Assembly (NCBI RefSeq): GCF_022698165.1
Contig: NZ_JALDAY010000008.1
Coordinates: forward strand, 62,001 to 126,000
DNA from: Streptomyces cylindrosporus
GTDB taxonomy: Bacteria > Actinomycetota > Actinomycetes > Streptomycetales > Streptomycetaceae
Length of the DNA stretch: 64,000 nucleotides
Reading direction: 5' to 3'
Shown: positions 27,586-35,529 of the stretch, piece by piece
Layout of the letters: each line of letters opens with the position of its first letter
How positions within the stretch are numbered: the stretch's first letter is position 1
The notes under the pieces: generated by a model
What the model was told of the DNA's origin: nothing
What the model saw: the letters and a program-made list of their open reading frames with translations, nothing else
Database searches by the model: none
Translations under genes and position numbers: made by a program

Positions 27586-27837
27586 TCAGCGCCGGTTGTG
27601 GTCGCGGAGCAGGGAACGCAGGGCGACTGCGGCCACGGCTACGGAGATGGCCGTGACGGCGACGGCGGCCAGGAGCGCGGTGAGGACGACTCCGCCGACG
27701 AGCACGACCGCGATCGTGTTCTTGTCGATCGAGACCGCCGGGAGTGCGCGCTGTACGGGCGCCGGGTTGGTCGTGGTCGGGGTGTGAGTGTGCGTGGGCG
27801 GCGGGGTGGGGTTGTCGGGGTACTTGGGCAGGAACAC
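27586..27837 (-). CDS. SpdD-like small membrane protein
   Basis: An 83-residue protein. The N-terminus MFLPKYPDNPTPPPTHTHT is followed by a hydrophobic span at about 43-75 and a basic end. The MFxPKYPxNPTP start is typical of SpdD-like plasmid spread proteins, which help transfer through the recipient mycelium. GTG 27837 has AAGGAG nine bases upstream. It stands 100 bp before rep and after an operator-like site, so it may head the spdD-rep-xis-int unit. Confidence 0.75.
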   Translation of the reverse strand: MFLPKYPDNPTPPPTHTHTPTTTNPAPVQRALPAVSIDKNTIAVVLVGGVVLTALLAAVAVTAISVAVAAVALRSLLRDHNRR

Positions 27838-27851
27838 AGTCGGGAACTCCT

Positions 27852-27866
27852 TATCTACTCGTCTAG
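27852..27866. promoter_or_regulatory. KorSA operator-like site a
   Basis: TATCTACTCGTCTA, identical to the start of site b at 31215, upstream of the spdD-like gene. It may place this unit under the KorSA-like repressor. Confidence 0.5.
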
Positions 27867-28057
27867 TCGTGTGAGCCGTTTATGACGTCCACGCCCGAGC
27901 GCGTGCCGGACTCGATCGCGGGCGCCATGAAGGTGTGGGAGAGCCAGAAGCCGAACACGGCGATCAGGACGACGACCCAGGTGCGGACGCCGAGGAACTT
28001 GACCGCTCCCCAGGCGAAGAGGCCGAGGACGAACACGAGCGGGAGGCTGACGGTCAC
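27863..28057 (-). CDS. Small AICE membrane protein
   Basis: A 64-residue protein with two hydrophobic spans (SLPLVFVLGLFAWGAVKFL and TWVVVLIAVFGFWLSHTF). Homologous small proteins are common in AICE transfer regions and are of unknown role. The GTG 28057 start is the first that keeps the membrane span; GTCACG-type spacing to the A/G-rich stretch is long (about 12), so the start is uncertain. It is too short to name further. Confidence 0.55.
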   Translation of the reverse strand: MTVSLPLVFVLGLFAWGAVKFLGVRTWVVVLIAVFGFWLSHTFMAPAIESGTRSGVDVINGSHD

Positions 28058-28074
28058 GGGGTATCTGGGTCCTT

Positions 28075-28266
28075 TCAGCGGACGGGGCAGCGGTGGGTGC
28101 GGGCGGCCAGTTCGGCGGCGGCGCGGCTGTCGTAGTCGGCGGAGAAGCCGCAGCGCGGGGCGGTGCAGGCGGCAGTGTGCTTCTCGCGGCCCCGGTTGTC
28201 GTAGGCGGTGGCGACCTGGACGGGGCCGATGCGGGTGACGTTGCGGAAGCGGCGGTTGGCGCTCAC
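28075..28266 (-). CDS. Mobile element transfer protein
   Basis: A 63-residue basic protein starting MSANRRFRNVTRIGPVQVAT. It has CTAPRCGFSADYDSRAAAELAARTH with two Cys and a His that may form a small metal site. Proteins of this type are found in nearly all pSAM2-like elements beside spd genes. GTG 28266 has AAGGAG six bases upstream. Its molecular role is unknown. Confidence 0.7.
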   Translation of the reverse strand: MSANRRFRNVTRIGPVQVATAYDNRGREKHTAACTAPRCGFSADYDSRAAAELAARTHRCPVR

Positions 28267-28277
28267 GTGGGTCTCCT

Positions 28278-28904
28278 TCAGAGCTGGGCGGCGATGGCTT
28301 CGGCCATGGGGGCGGGAACGCCCAGGCGGGCGCGGAGGGTTCGGGTGTCGATCGGGGTCCCGGTGCGGGTGTGGTGTTCGGCGGCGACCTTGCGGGCGTG
28401 GTCGACCAGGGCGGCCGGGACCGGGATGAGTGGGGTTGGCGGGGGCGACTCGATGGCGGGTTGGGCAAGGGGTTCGGGTGTGGCTTCGAGCCCCTCCTCC
28501 TGGCCGTCGATGAGTTCCGCGCCGATCTCGTCGGTGGCTGTTTTCGGCGCCGAGTGGGCGAGGAGGGTCCCGCCGAGGAAGGCGACCGCAGGCCAGCCCG
28601 CGACGAGGATGCGTAGCCAGGCCGGCACGTCGTTCATGTCGAGTAGTCCGGCGGTGGCGACATTGGCGCCGAGCGATGCGGTGAGCGCGATGGCGAACCA
28701 GCACCAGGGCGCCGCTTTGCCCGTACCGGAGCGCAGCCGACGCCATGCGGCGACGAGCAGCAGGTCGACGCTGATCGGGTAGGCCCATGCCTTCCAGTCG
28801 GTCTGTCCGGCCGCCGAAGCCAGGTCGTGCAGGTGGGCGAAGGACAGGGCTCCGGCGATCACGGCCTGTACGAGGACGGCGTCCGGTCGGATCGAGCGGG
28901 GCAT
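28278..28904 (-). CDS. DUF2637 / SpdB-like membrane protein
   Basis: The 208-residue protein has four hydrophobic helices in the first 130 residues (LVQAVIAGALSFAHLHDL; AYPISVDLLLVAAW; FAIALTASLGANVATAG; VAGWPAVAFLGGTLLA), matching DUF2637. A Pro-rich linker and a C-terminal HTH-like part (TGTPIDTRTLRARLGVPAPMAEAI) follow. SpdB-like proteins aid intermycelial spread and may bind DNA. It lies 12 bp from the next transfer gene. Confidence 0.78.
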   Translation of the reverse strand: MPRSIRPDAVLVQAVIAGALSFAHLHDLASAAGQTDWKAWAYPISVDLLLVAAWRRLRSGTGKAAPWCWFAIALTASLGANVATAGLLDMNDVPAWLRILVAGWPAVAFLGGTLLAHSAPKTATDEIGAELIDGQEEGLEATPEPLAQPAIESPPPTPLIPVPAALVDHARKVAAEHHTRTGTPIDTRTLRARLGVPAPMAEAIAAQL

Positions 28905-28927
28905 GTCTTCACCTCCTTGTCTGGGGT

Positions 28928-29389
28928 TCAGGCCGCGTAGGGGCGGCCGTTGGCCATCGCGATGGCGTCGAGGACCAGGCGAAGGTTCGTCGCATCCAGG
29001 CCGGTGACGGCGTCGCCGAGGCGGACCGGGGCGTCGGAGGCAAGGGACGCGGCGAGGCCGAGGATGCGCAGTTCACTGCCTGTGGCGGGGAGGGCGAGGT
29101 CGTTGACCGCGGTGGCGATGGCCGGCCAGTCGAGGTCGTAGACCTCGTGGGTGTCCTCGTCGGCGGCGAACAGGTCCGTTCGCTTGGCGAGGCGGGCGAG
29201 CCAGACGCCGTGCTCGGACAACAGGTCGACCGCGGCCTTCATCCGCAGGTTGCCGTCAGCGGTCTGCCGGAGAACGGCCTCAAGGTCGTGACCGGTCCAG
29301 GGCTCATCGGCATGCCAGGGGCAGTCGCGTTCGTCGTGATCGGGGCCGGTTTCCTGGCCGTCCAGGTCGCCGCAGTGTTCGCAGAGCAT
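28928..29389 (-). CDS. AICE hypothetical protein with N-terminal Cys-His motif
   Basis: A 153-residue protein beginning MLCEHCGDLDGQE and continuing DERDCPWHADEPW. The spacing of Cys and His suggests a small zinc-binding knuckle. The remainder is helical and acidic. ATG 29389 follows GGAAGGAT. It lies between TraB and the DUF2637 gene in the transfer operon. I do not recognise its function. Confidence 0.6.
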   Translation of the reverse strand: MLCEHCGDLDGQETGPDHDERDCPWHADEPWTGHDLEAVLRQTADGNLRMKAAVDLLSEHGVWLARLAKRTDLFAADEDTHEVYDLDWPAIATAVNDLALPATGSELRILGLAASLASDAPVRLGDAVTGLDATNLRLVLDAIAMANGRPYAA

Positions 29390-29470
29390 CGGGATCCTTC
29401 CTGTTGTGGGCATGGGAGGGGTAGGGACATGGCGTGAAGCGGTCACGCCGACCGGGGTGAGGGCGTTAGG

Positions 29471-30847
29471 TCAGTCCGTCACCGGGCGCGGCTTGACGAC
29501 CGGGGCCGGGATTTCGACCGGCCGTAGGGGCACGTCCGGGCGGAAGGGCTTGAGCGCGGGCAGCTCGGGGACCAGGTGAGCGGCGTCGCGGCAGGTCTCG
29601 GCGGCGTCGCCGAGGGAGAGGTAGGGGGTGCGGATGCGGGACCAGCCGCCGGAGGTGTCACCGGCGACGGCGAGACCGGGCCGCTCGGGGGCGATGGCGC
29701 AGGCTGCCATGACCGCTTCGGGTGCGATGTCGCCCAGCGCCATCTTGGCGGAGGCTTCGTCGTTGACGCGGTGGCAGACGCGACCGGTGAGCTGGGCGCG
29801 GAGCATGGTGGCGCCCTTACCGAGTTCGGCGCCGAAGCGCTGCCCGCAGACTTCCAGGTAGATGCCGGCGGCGCGACCGAGCTGGGCGAGACGGATGAGC
29901 TGAGTGACCATCTCGTCGCGCCGTTCCTCGTCCTTGCGGGTGGCGACGAGGAAGAGTTCGGCGACCTCGTCGACGAACAGCACGATCGGAGTGGGCTGTT
30001 GGTGCTCGGGCAGGCCCCAGATGTCGGAGGTGATCTCCTCGTCCGGGGTGTCCGGGGCGATGCCCTGCCGGGCCTTGATCAGGTCGTATCGGTCCTCCAT
30101 CTCCTTGACGAGCACGGGTAGCAGCTCGGCCGCCTGCTCCGGGTCGGTGGCAAGTGCCGAGAGCCGGGCCGTGAACGGGGCCAGCTCGACCCCGCGCTTG
30201 CAGTCGATGCCGACCAGGGCAACCGGCTGGGTGGCGAGACCGGTGATGAGGTGGCGCAGGTACATGGACTTGCCGGACAGGGTTGCGCCGAGGGTGAGTT
30301 GGTGCGGGATGGTGCGGTAGTCGCGTACGAAGGGCATGGCGTCCTCCCGCAGCGCGACCGGCACCTTGAGGAAGCCACCAGCGGCCTTGCGCGGCATCCG
30401 CACCTTGCGCAGGACGTCGTATCCGACGAGCCGCAGTTCGACGACACCGGGCTTGACGGTGGTGACGTAGACGGCGTGAACGCCCCAGGCATGCCGCAGC
30501 CGTTCGGCCGAGGCGGCGACGTCAGCGGGTTCCTGCCCCGGCGCGAGCCGGAGCCGGATGCGCAGCCCGGTCGAGGTGGGCCGGAGAAGGCCCCGGCGCG
30601 GCGGAACCGGCCGGACCTCGCGGTTGGTGGTGGCCTTGACGGCGAGAACCCGCAGCCGGGAAGGCGCCACCGTCAGCCCGCAGGCCTCCATGACGGAGCC
30701 GTACGAGCCGAGCAGCCGGGCCGTGGATATCGGCAGGCCGACCGTGGACCAATAGAGAGCCGGGTGCTTGGCCCGGGTGTAGGCGGCCCCGCCACCGAGC
30801 GCGGCGAGGGGACCACCCACCTCCAGAAGTGTCGTCAGGTCGGACAT
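29471..30847 (-). CDS. TraB/TraSA FtsK-like conjugative DNA translocase
   Basis: The 458-residue protein is the main transfer protein of AICEs; a hexamer moves double-stranded DNA between hyphae. The N-terminal part has limited membrane character. The FtsK/SpoIIIE domain has Walker A GATLSGKS (187-194) and Walker B IVLFVDEVAEL (288-298), then QRFGAELGKGATMLRAQL. ATG 30847 shares one base with the upstream stop (TGATG), so translation is coupled. A longer frame upstream is a shadow. Confidence 0.92.
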   Translation of the reverse strand: MSDLTTLLEVGGPLAALGGGAAYTRAKHPALYWSTVGLPISTARLLGSYGSVMEACGLTVAPSRLRVLAVKATTNREVRPVPPRRGLLRPTSTGLRIRLRLAPGQEPADVAASAERLRHAWGVHAVYVTTVKPGVVELRLVGYDVLRKVRMPRKAAGGFLKVPVALREDAMPFVRDYRTIPHQLTLGATLSGKSMYLRHLITGLATQPVALVGIDCKRGVELAPFTARLSALATDPEQAAELLPVLVKEMEDRYDLIKARQGIAPDTPDEEITSDIWGLPEHQQPTPIVLFVDEVAELFLVATRKDEERRDEMVTQLIRLAQLGRAAGIYLEVCGQRFGAELGKGATMLRAQLTGRVCHRVNDEASAKMALGDIAPEAVMAACAIAPERPGLAVAGDTSGGWSRIRTPYLSLGDAAETCRDAAHLVPELPALKPFRPDVPLRPVEIPAPVVKPRPVTD

Positions 30848-31203
30848 CAGGCGGCGGCCCCCGCAGCGGCCGGGAACGCGGCCGGGGTGACGGCGGCGGC
30901 GCGGAAGGCGATGCCGTGCCGCTTCTGCCCGTTGAACACGGACTCCCACGGCCGGGCGACCAGCCCCGGCAGCGAGACCGGCGCCCCGAGGTTCAGCCCC
31001 TCGGCGACCCCGCTCTCCGGAACGGTGACCTTGATGAGCGACGACTCGCCGTCCTCGATGTGGACGACGCCGATCGTCATCAGCGCCTCACCGCTGACGG
31101 CATCCTTCGCGATCTCGCCCGTCTGACGGTCGCGGACCTTGGGCTCGGGAGCTTCGGTCAGCAGGATCGTCGCGGCCGAGGTCTCAACACGGATGGTACG
31201 CAA
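30847..31203 (-). CDS. AICE conserved protein upstream of traB
   Basis: A 118-residue protein of a family usual just before traB. It has TSAATILLTEAPEPKVRDRQTGEIAKDA and VFNGQKRHGIAFRAAAV. No membrane span is seen. The function is unknown. TTG 31203, eight bases after AGGGAAA, gives LRTIRVETSA, the normal N-terminus; ATG 31233 would lie within the operator-like site. It is the first gene of the transfer operon, controlled by sites b and c. Confidence 0.65.
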   Translation of the reverse strand: MRTIRVETSAATILLTEAPEPKVRDRQTGEIAKDAVSGEALMTIGVVHIEDGESSLIKVTVPESGVAEGLNLGAPVSLPGLVARPWESVFNGQKRHGIAFRAAAVTPAAFPAAAGAAA

Positions 31204-31212
31204 GGCAGTTTC

Positions 31213-31235
31213 CCTATCTACTCGTCTATACATGC
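31213..31235. promoter_or_regulatory. KorSA operator-like site b
   Basis: CTATCTACTCGTCTATACATGC, directly before the transfer operon. It shares ACTCGTCTATAC with site c, 60 bp upstream. Confidence 0.55.
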
Positions 31236-31294
31236 AGCGGCCTGCGAACCCGGTTACCGGGAACGCGTGGACCACCTTGCCACACAACTTGCCC

Positions 31295-31310
31295 ACTCGT
31301 CTATACGAGT
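31295..31310. promoter_or_regulatory. KorSA operator-like site c, palindromic
   Basis: ACTCGTCTATACGAGT is a near-perfect palindrome (ACTCGT and ACGAGT arms) between the transfer operon and the repressor gene. It is the best formed of the five related sites. Confidence 0.6.
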
Positions 31311-31372
31311 ATGCATGTTGGGGTGTACGAGTTCGGGAGAACGGCCCCGCGCACCACCGCAAACCATGACGA

Positions 31373-32161
31373 TCAGGTCGCCGGAAGCTGGTACGACAGC
31401 ACGTACGCGTCCGCCGCCATGACGGTGTCGCAGACTTCGACGGCCCGCCCCTCGGTGTCGAAGGCGGTCCGGATCAGGTGGATGACCGGCACGCCGGAGG
31501 CCAGCCGGAGCGTCTTCACCTCGGCGGGCGAGGGCATCCGGGCCCGGATCTCCTCCTCGAAGTGGTTGAGGCGGTGGCCGAGTTCTTCGAGGCGGGCATA
31601 GATGCCGCCAGGACCAGGGTTGGGTTCGGCGATCTGCGTGCCGCGGGCGATGTCGAGGGGCAGGTAGGAGGTGGCGAACTCGACCGGCCGCCCGTCTAGC
31701 AGATACCGCCGCCGACGAGCCAGCACCCGCCGCACGGACCCCAGTCGGGCGGAGACGTCCGTACTGGCCTTCTCTTCCTTGACCTCAAGGCTGTCGACCT
31801 GGGGGTGACTGCCGGCGGCGTCGGCCTCCACGATGAACGCGGACTTCCCCTGCTCCCGATGACGGCGCGCGAACCGGTCCGAAGCGAGCCGCCGCACGGG
31901 CGGCCGGGGCCGCACGAAGACGCCCTTGCCGTGCTCGGCGTGCACGAGCCCTTCCCCCTGAAGGATGGAGAAGGAGTTTCGCACGGTCATACGGGATACC
32001 CCGTAATGCTCGACGAGGTCGGCTTCCGAGGGCAGCTTGTCGCCCTCGTGGAATCGCCCGCGGTCGATAGCCTCGCGCAGCTGGTCGGCGATCTGCCTGA
32101 AGACCGCACGATCACTCGTGGGGTCCAGGTCGCCGAGGAGGCCGGAAGGAAGAGGGCTCAC
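31373..32161 (-). CDS. GntR/HutC-family repressor (KorSA-like)
   Basis: A 262-residue regulator with an N-terminal winged helix (AVFRQIADQLREAIDRGRFHEGDKLPSEADLVEHYGVSRMTV in part) and a C-terminal UTRA ligand domain ending DTVMAADAYVLSYQLPAT. In pSAM2 KorSA keeps the element integrated by repressing pra and its own gene. GTG 32161 has AAAGGAG eight bases before it. It is divergent from the Nudix gene, with site d between, and probably controls the transfer operon through b and c. Confidence 0.88.
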   Translation of the reverse strand: MSPLPSGLLGDLDPTSDRAVFRQIADQLREAIDRGRFHEGDKLPSEADLVEHYGVSRMTVRNSFSILQGEGLVHAEHGKGVFVRPRPPVRRLASDRFARRHREQGKSAFIVEADAAGSHPQVDSLEVKEEKASTDVSARLGSVRRVLARRRRYLLDGRPVEFATSYLPLDIARGTQIAEPNPGPGGIYARLEELGHRLNHFEEEIRARMPSPAEVKTLRLASGVPVIHLIRTAFDTEGRAVEVCDTVMAADAYVLSYQLPAT

Positions 32162-32178
32162 GTTGAGTACTCCTTTAG

Positions 32179-32193
32179 GTATCTAGACGTGTG
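32179..32193. promoter_or_regulatory. KorSA operator-like site d
   Basis: GTATCTAGACGTGT, a weaker match to TATCTACTCGTCT, between the repressor and Nudix genes. Possible autoregulatory site. Confidence 0.4.
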
Positions 32194-32247
32194 GGCGAGT
32201 CTTGTTGCTACGGTGGAGAGCCTAGCCAGCCGAGAGGGCCGAGGAAC

Positions 32248-32679
32248 ATGAGCACGGACCGTCCGCACTCCGTGAGCGTCGCCGGAGTCATCGTCGACGC
32301 CCAGGGCCGCGCTCTCCTGATCAAGCGCCGCGACAACGGCAAGTGGGAACCCCCGGGCGGCGTCCTCGAACGCGAGGAAACCATCCCCGAGGCCCTGCAA
32401 CGCGAAGTCCTCGAAGAAACCGGTATCAAGATCGCGCTCCCGGCGACCCTGACCGGCGTCTACAAGAACATGACGGGCCTGATCGTCTCGTTGGTCTTCC
32501 GCTGCCAGGCCGCCGACGGCACACCGACCACCGGCGACGAGACCCGCGCCCTGCGCTGGGCCACCCGCGAAGAAGTCTCCGAACTCGCCGACGAGGCGTA
32601 CGCGATCCGCGTCATCGATGCACTCGACGCGGCGTCCCCGCCGGCCATCCGCGCCCACGACGGCGTGAAACTCGTCTAG
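32248..32679 (+). CDS. Nudix hydrolase, Pif-like immunity factor
   Basis: The 143-residue protein has a complete Nudix box, from Gly38 to Ile60 (GVLEREETIPEALQREVLEE core). In pSAM2 the Nudix protein Pif blocks entry of a second copy of the element, and its gene lies near korSA as here. The substrate is unknown. ATG 32248 follows GAGGAAC. Because the box is intact, hydrolase activity is likely; immunity is inferred from context. Confidence 0.82.
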   Translation: MSTDRPHSVSVAGVIVDAQGRALLIKRRDNGKWEPPGGVLEREETIPEALQREVLEETGIKIALPATLTGVYKNMTGLIVSLVFRCQAADGTPTTGDETRALRWATREEVSELADEAYAIRVIDALDAASPPAIRAHDGVKLV

Positions 32680-32723
32680 CCCGAACCCGCTGCACATGGC
32701 GGCCTACCAGCATGAAGGAACTT

Positions 32724-32745
32724 GTATGCACGAGTATACGAGTAC
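32724..32745. promoter_or_regulatory. KorSA operator-like site e over a start codon
   Basis: GTATGCACGAGTATACGAGTAC overlaps the first codons of the ATP-binding protein gene. Its complement contains ACTCGT twice. Binding here could block initiation directly. Confidence 0.45.
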
Positions 32746-33154
32746 AGCCCGGGCCTGGGGGCTCACTTGCCCAGGATTCCCGGAAGAGGTCAGCCGGGCC
32801 CGCCGCTGGACCCGCGACATCCTGCGCGGCTCACCCCTCGCCGAGGACGCGGAACTGATCGTGAGCGAGCTGAGCGCGAACGCGATCCTGCACACGGCCA
32901 GCGGCCGGGACTCGGGCAGCTTCCACCTGGCTCTGGCGGTCTCCCCGCAGGTCATTGCCCTGTCGGTGACGGACGGCGGCGGCGCCGGCACAGCTCCGAA
33001 GGTCGAGCACCAGGACCAGGAGGCCGAGCACGGCCGAGGTCTGGGCATGGTCAGCGCCATCGCGCACCGGGTCGTGGTCCACGAGAGCGACGGCGGCCAC
33101 ACCGTCACCGCGGAACTCTTCACGGGCACCCGAGTGGGAGGCCACCTGTGGTGA
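32726..33154 (+). CDS. RsbW-like ATP-binding protein
   Basis: A 142-residue HATPase_c protein of the anti-sigma type. The N-box is ELIVSELSANAILHT, the G1 box VTDGGGAG, and the G2 region HGRGLGMVSAIAHRVVV. There is no sensor or dimerisation domain. Streptomyces carry many such kinases, and AICEs often have one. The partner is unknown. ATG 32726 follows GAAGGA and sits inside site e. Its stop overlaps the start of the next gene (GTGA). Confidence 0.85.
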   Translation: MHEYTSTARAWGLTCPGFPEEVSRARRWTRDILRGSPLAEDAELIVSELSANAILHTASGRDSGSFHLALAVSPQVIALSVTDGGGAGTAPKVEHQDQEAEHGRGLGMVSAIAHRVVVHESDGGHTVTAELFTGTRVGGHLW

Positions 33155-33531
33155 CCACCGAGACACGTCGCGGCTACTGGTGCGAGTGCTGGACCCAAGA
33201 CCCTGCCGAGCCGGAACGACAGACGCTCCACGCTTCCTTCGACGCCTACTCAGCCGCCCAGGCAGACAGATGGGTCGCGGTCGCACTGCGCACGATCTCT
33301 CCGGCGCTCGACGCCGGAGCCTCCGACGACGCATGGAGCTGGCTGTACCAGGGCCGCATAGCAACACGGCAGGCCCTTCTGCGCAGACAGCCCTGCCGGG
33401 TCTCAGTTATGCACGGCACCACCCGCATCACATGGACCATCCGACCGGTGATCTTCCTGATGCTCGCTCACCGCCAAGGCGCCGAACTCCCGTCCTGCGT
33501 TGACGACTTCAAGCCCCACGCGTCCGACTGA
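33151..33531 (+). CDS. Hypothetical protein coupled to the ATP-binding protein
   Basis: A 126-residue protein starting VTTETRRGYWCECWTQDP, rich in Trp and Cys, with no known domain. GTG 33151 overlaps the upstream stop; GTG 33148 is equally possible. The coupling suggests it works with the RsbW-like protein, perhaps as its partner or target, but this is inference. Confidence 0.6.
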   Translation: MTTETRRGYWCECWTQDPAEPERQTLHASFDAYSAAQADRWVAVALRTISPALDAGASDDAWSWLYQGRIATRQALLRRQPCRVSVMHGTTRITWTIRPVIFLMLAHRQGAELPSCVDDFKPHASD

Positions 33532-34046
33532 GTTACAACTTTCTCTACTGGTTCAAGGCGGCTCGCTCCGCTCCCCGCGCGCGGCCCGGCCCCCGGCCGG
33601 GCCTGCGCTCCTGTCTCCGCCCCGCTCCAGCCCGGGCGGCGCCCGTGCCGCGCGCACAGCGATCAGCCGCTTGCCGCGAGAACGGGTACGTGGTGGCTGG
33701 GGCGGTCGGCTCCACGGCTTTAGCCACCTCCCCGGTCAGGGTCCCGCGTCGAGCAAGACCAGGGGGCCACTCGTACACATTGCGGTCAGGCCCAAAGCCT
33801 GCCCGAGTTGCCAGCCAGCGTACGGCCCCCTGATCATGCTCGACCCCAGACCGGGCAGGCCACCGGCCAAACCCGCTACGCCAACCTCATCCTCTCCCTG
33901 CGACAGCCGTGGGCCTTGCATCCACCTTCTGATGATCGAGCCCAACCTTGCCCCGAGACGGAGATCGTCCGTCGAGTCATGTCCACGGCATCCGGTCGAG
34001 CGTCACGCAGGCTCGTCGGTACTAAATGGGATCCGGAGGAGGCTCC
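33532..34046. other. Non-coding stretch of the AICE with strong hairpins
   Basis: No gene is convincing on either strand. GGCCCGGCC and GGCCGGGCC pair around CCC at 33583-33603, next to a run of CGCTCC-type repeats. This could be the terminator of the preceding unit or a single-strand origin or transfer locus of the element. The stretch ends at the boundary with lower-GC DNA. Confidence 0.5.
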
Positions 34047-34157
34047 ATGAAGTTCAGCGAGCACTACACCCTTGAGGGGGATTACTGGAAAGACTCACTT
34101 GCCGTCACCGATTTCTGCGCTGGAAGCACGGACCGCGTTTCCCTGCGCATTGGGTGA
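34047..34157 (+). CDS. Possible 36-residue ORF or 5' gene remnant
   Basis: ATG 34047 has a very good GGAGGAGG five bases upstream. The frame reads MKFSEHYTLEGDYWKDSLAV and stops after 36 residues, overlapping the end of the VirD4-like gene on the other strand. It looks like the start of a longer gene cut off where the low-GC cassette begins. I do not recognise it. Confidence 0.35.
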   Translation: MKFSEHYTLEGDYWKDSLAVTDFCAGSTDRVSLRIG

Positions 34158-35480
34158 ACCATGCCAGGGCAGTTTCCGGGTACTGCGAAGTGGCACGACA
34201 TTGCTTGCTGGCTGCACGTACTGCGTACGCGCCAATTGTTGCAGTTCTGGATCATGAGTGGAAGAACGTAGCGTCAAGAGAAACGGACTGTGATGCTCGT
34301 AGATGCACACAGCCTGTCCCGGTTCGATACGACGCAGTGGATACCTACCTGATGCACCGCCTCCAAGCCCTGGGATTATTTCCCCTCCAAGAAGGTCCCC
34401 AAGCAGTTGCGAAGTCCGCGGATCCCGGTTACCGGGAAGCAGCAGAAGCGCAGAATGATTGTTCGCGATGGTCAGCGCATCAGATTCTCCGTAAATTGCG
34501 ATCATCTGCGAAAGGTCATGGAAAACGGTCACCATTTGAATTCCGGTACCTGCTGCGGTCGTGGCCAATGTGGCCAGGTCTCGAAGCGGTGCAATGTTCC
34601 CGGCCTCGTCCAGGAGAAGGAGCAGGGGCGAAGTCGGCTGCCCTGCGGCTTCACGCGCGTATGCCTCTCGAAGGATACGGCGAATTAAAGTGGTGAACAA
34701 CGGAGCGAAACGCCGTTGCTCATCCGGCGGAGCGCAGATATAGAGCGTATTGTCACCTCCGTCAAAGAATTCCCCTATATCCAGGCCACCACTCGTAGAG
34801 TCCGCTACCGACTGATAGTCGAACACCGCCAGGCTAGACATAAGCGTCCCGTAGATACTGGAGAGGGTTCTGTTCTCCAGGGATACCATTCCCTCGAAAG
34901 CCTGACTGGCTTCTGCATTATTGGCCGCTTGGAGCAGGGACCGCACCTCGAACTCTTCCTGCGACTTAACCCAGCGAATCACATCTGTCATAGAGTAATC
35001 GTTAACGGCAGCGGCGAAGAGTAAGGGGGTGAGAAGTTGCGACGCCATACCGTACCAGAATTCACCTTCACGCATGCTCAGGTAGCCACCTTCAGTCAGC
35101 GCCCTACTCGTGGCCATGGCTCCATCCCAAGTGGAGCAGTCATCAAGGGGATTCCAGCCTGTAACAGGCCCCTCTCGTTGCAGCCTTCCGGCTGGCTCAT
35201 AGACATAGACTCGACCAGCCGAGCTGCGGCGCTCGAAGCTCCCAAACAGGACGTCAGTGCGTACGGATGTTACAACCGCCGTACCTTTCCATTCCAAGAG
35301 TGTCGGAATAACCATGCTGGTTGTCTTTCGGCTTCGCTGTGGACCGATAACCAATACGGGGCGCATTGGTGCTGCAGCGAATGTCTTCCGGGACTCACCG
35401 TGCTGGCCGAGGCCGAGAATAACGCGACCAGGCGCGGCTGATGGCACCTGAAGTTCCTTGATCACACTTTGAGGTATCAT
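34095..35480 (-). CDS. VirD4/TraG-like conjugative ATPase, altered Walker A
   Basis: The 461-residue protein resembles the soluble part of type IV coupling proteins. VLVIGPQRSRKTTSMVIPTLL aligns with the usual GPxRSGKTxxxVIPxLL; the second Gly of Walker A is Arg51. Walker B LLLLLDEAG (Asp291, Glu292) and a Gln/His segment (GTGIQMVTVFHDLSQM) are intact. No membrane helix is present. ATG 35480 follows GGAAAGG; an ATG at 35555 would overlap the upstream gene. Codon use and GC are much lower than in the rest of the window. ATP binding may be weakened or the Arg may be tolerated; this is unknown. Confidence 0.75.
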   Translation of the reverse strand: MIPQSVIKELQVPSAAPGRVILGLGQHGESRKTFAAAPMRPVLVIGPQRSRKTTSMVIPTLLEWKGTAVVTSVRTDVLFGSFERRSSAGRVYVYEPAGRLQREGPVTGWNPLDDCSTWDGAMATSRALTEGGYLSMREGEFWYGMASQLLTPLLFAAAVNDYSMTDVIRWVKSQEEFEVRSLLQAANNAEASQAFEGMVSLENRTLSSIYGTLMSSLAVFDYQSVADSTSGGLDIGEFFDGGDNTLYICAPPDEQRRFAPLFTTLIRRILREAYAREAAGQPTSPLLLLLDEAGNIAPLRDLATLATTAAGTGIQMVTVFHDLSQMIAIYGESDALTIANNHSALLLLPGNRDPRTSQLLGDLLGGEIIPGLGGGASGRYPLRRIEPGQAVCIYEHHSPFLLTLRSSTHDPELQQLARTQYVQPASNVVPLRSTRKLPWHGSPNAQGNAVRASSAEIGDGK

Positions 35481-35529
35481 TCCGGACCTTTCCGAGAATC
35501 GAGCGCCGTTGGATTGACGGAGTAGCGGA

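Noticed and set aside
33545..33778. Minus-strand 77-residue frame in the non-coding AICE stretch
   Set aside because: It covers the hairpin region, lacks a ribosome site and shows no protein-like composition.
35037..35441. 134-residue plus-strand frame opposite the VirD4-like gene
   Set aside because: The minus-strand gene has clear ATPase motifs. The plus frame has no ribosome site or recognisable features.
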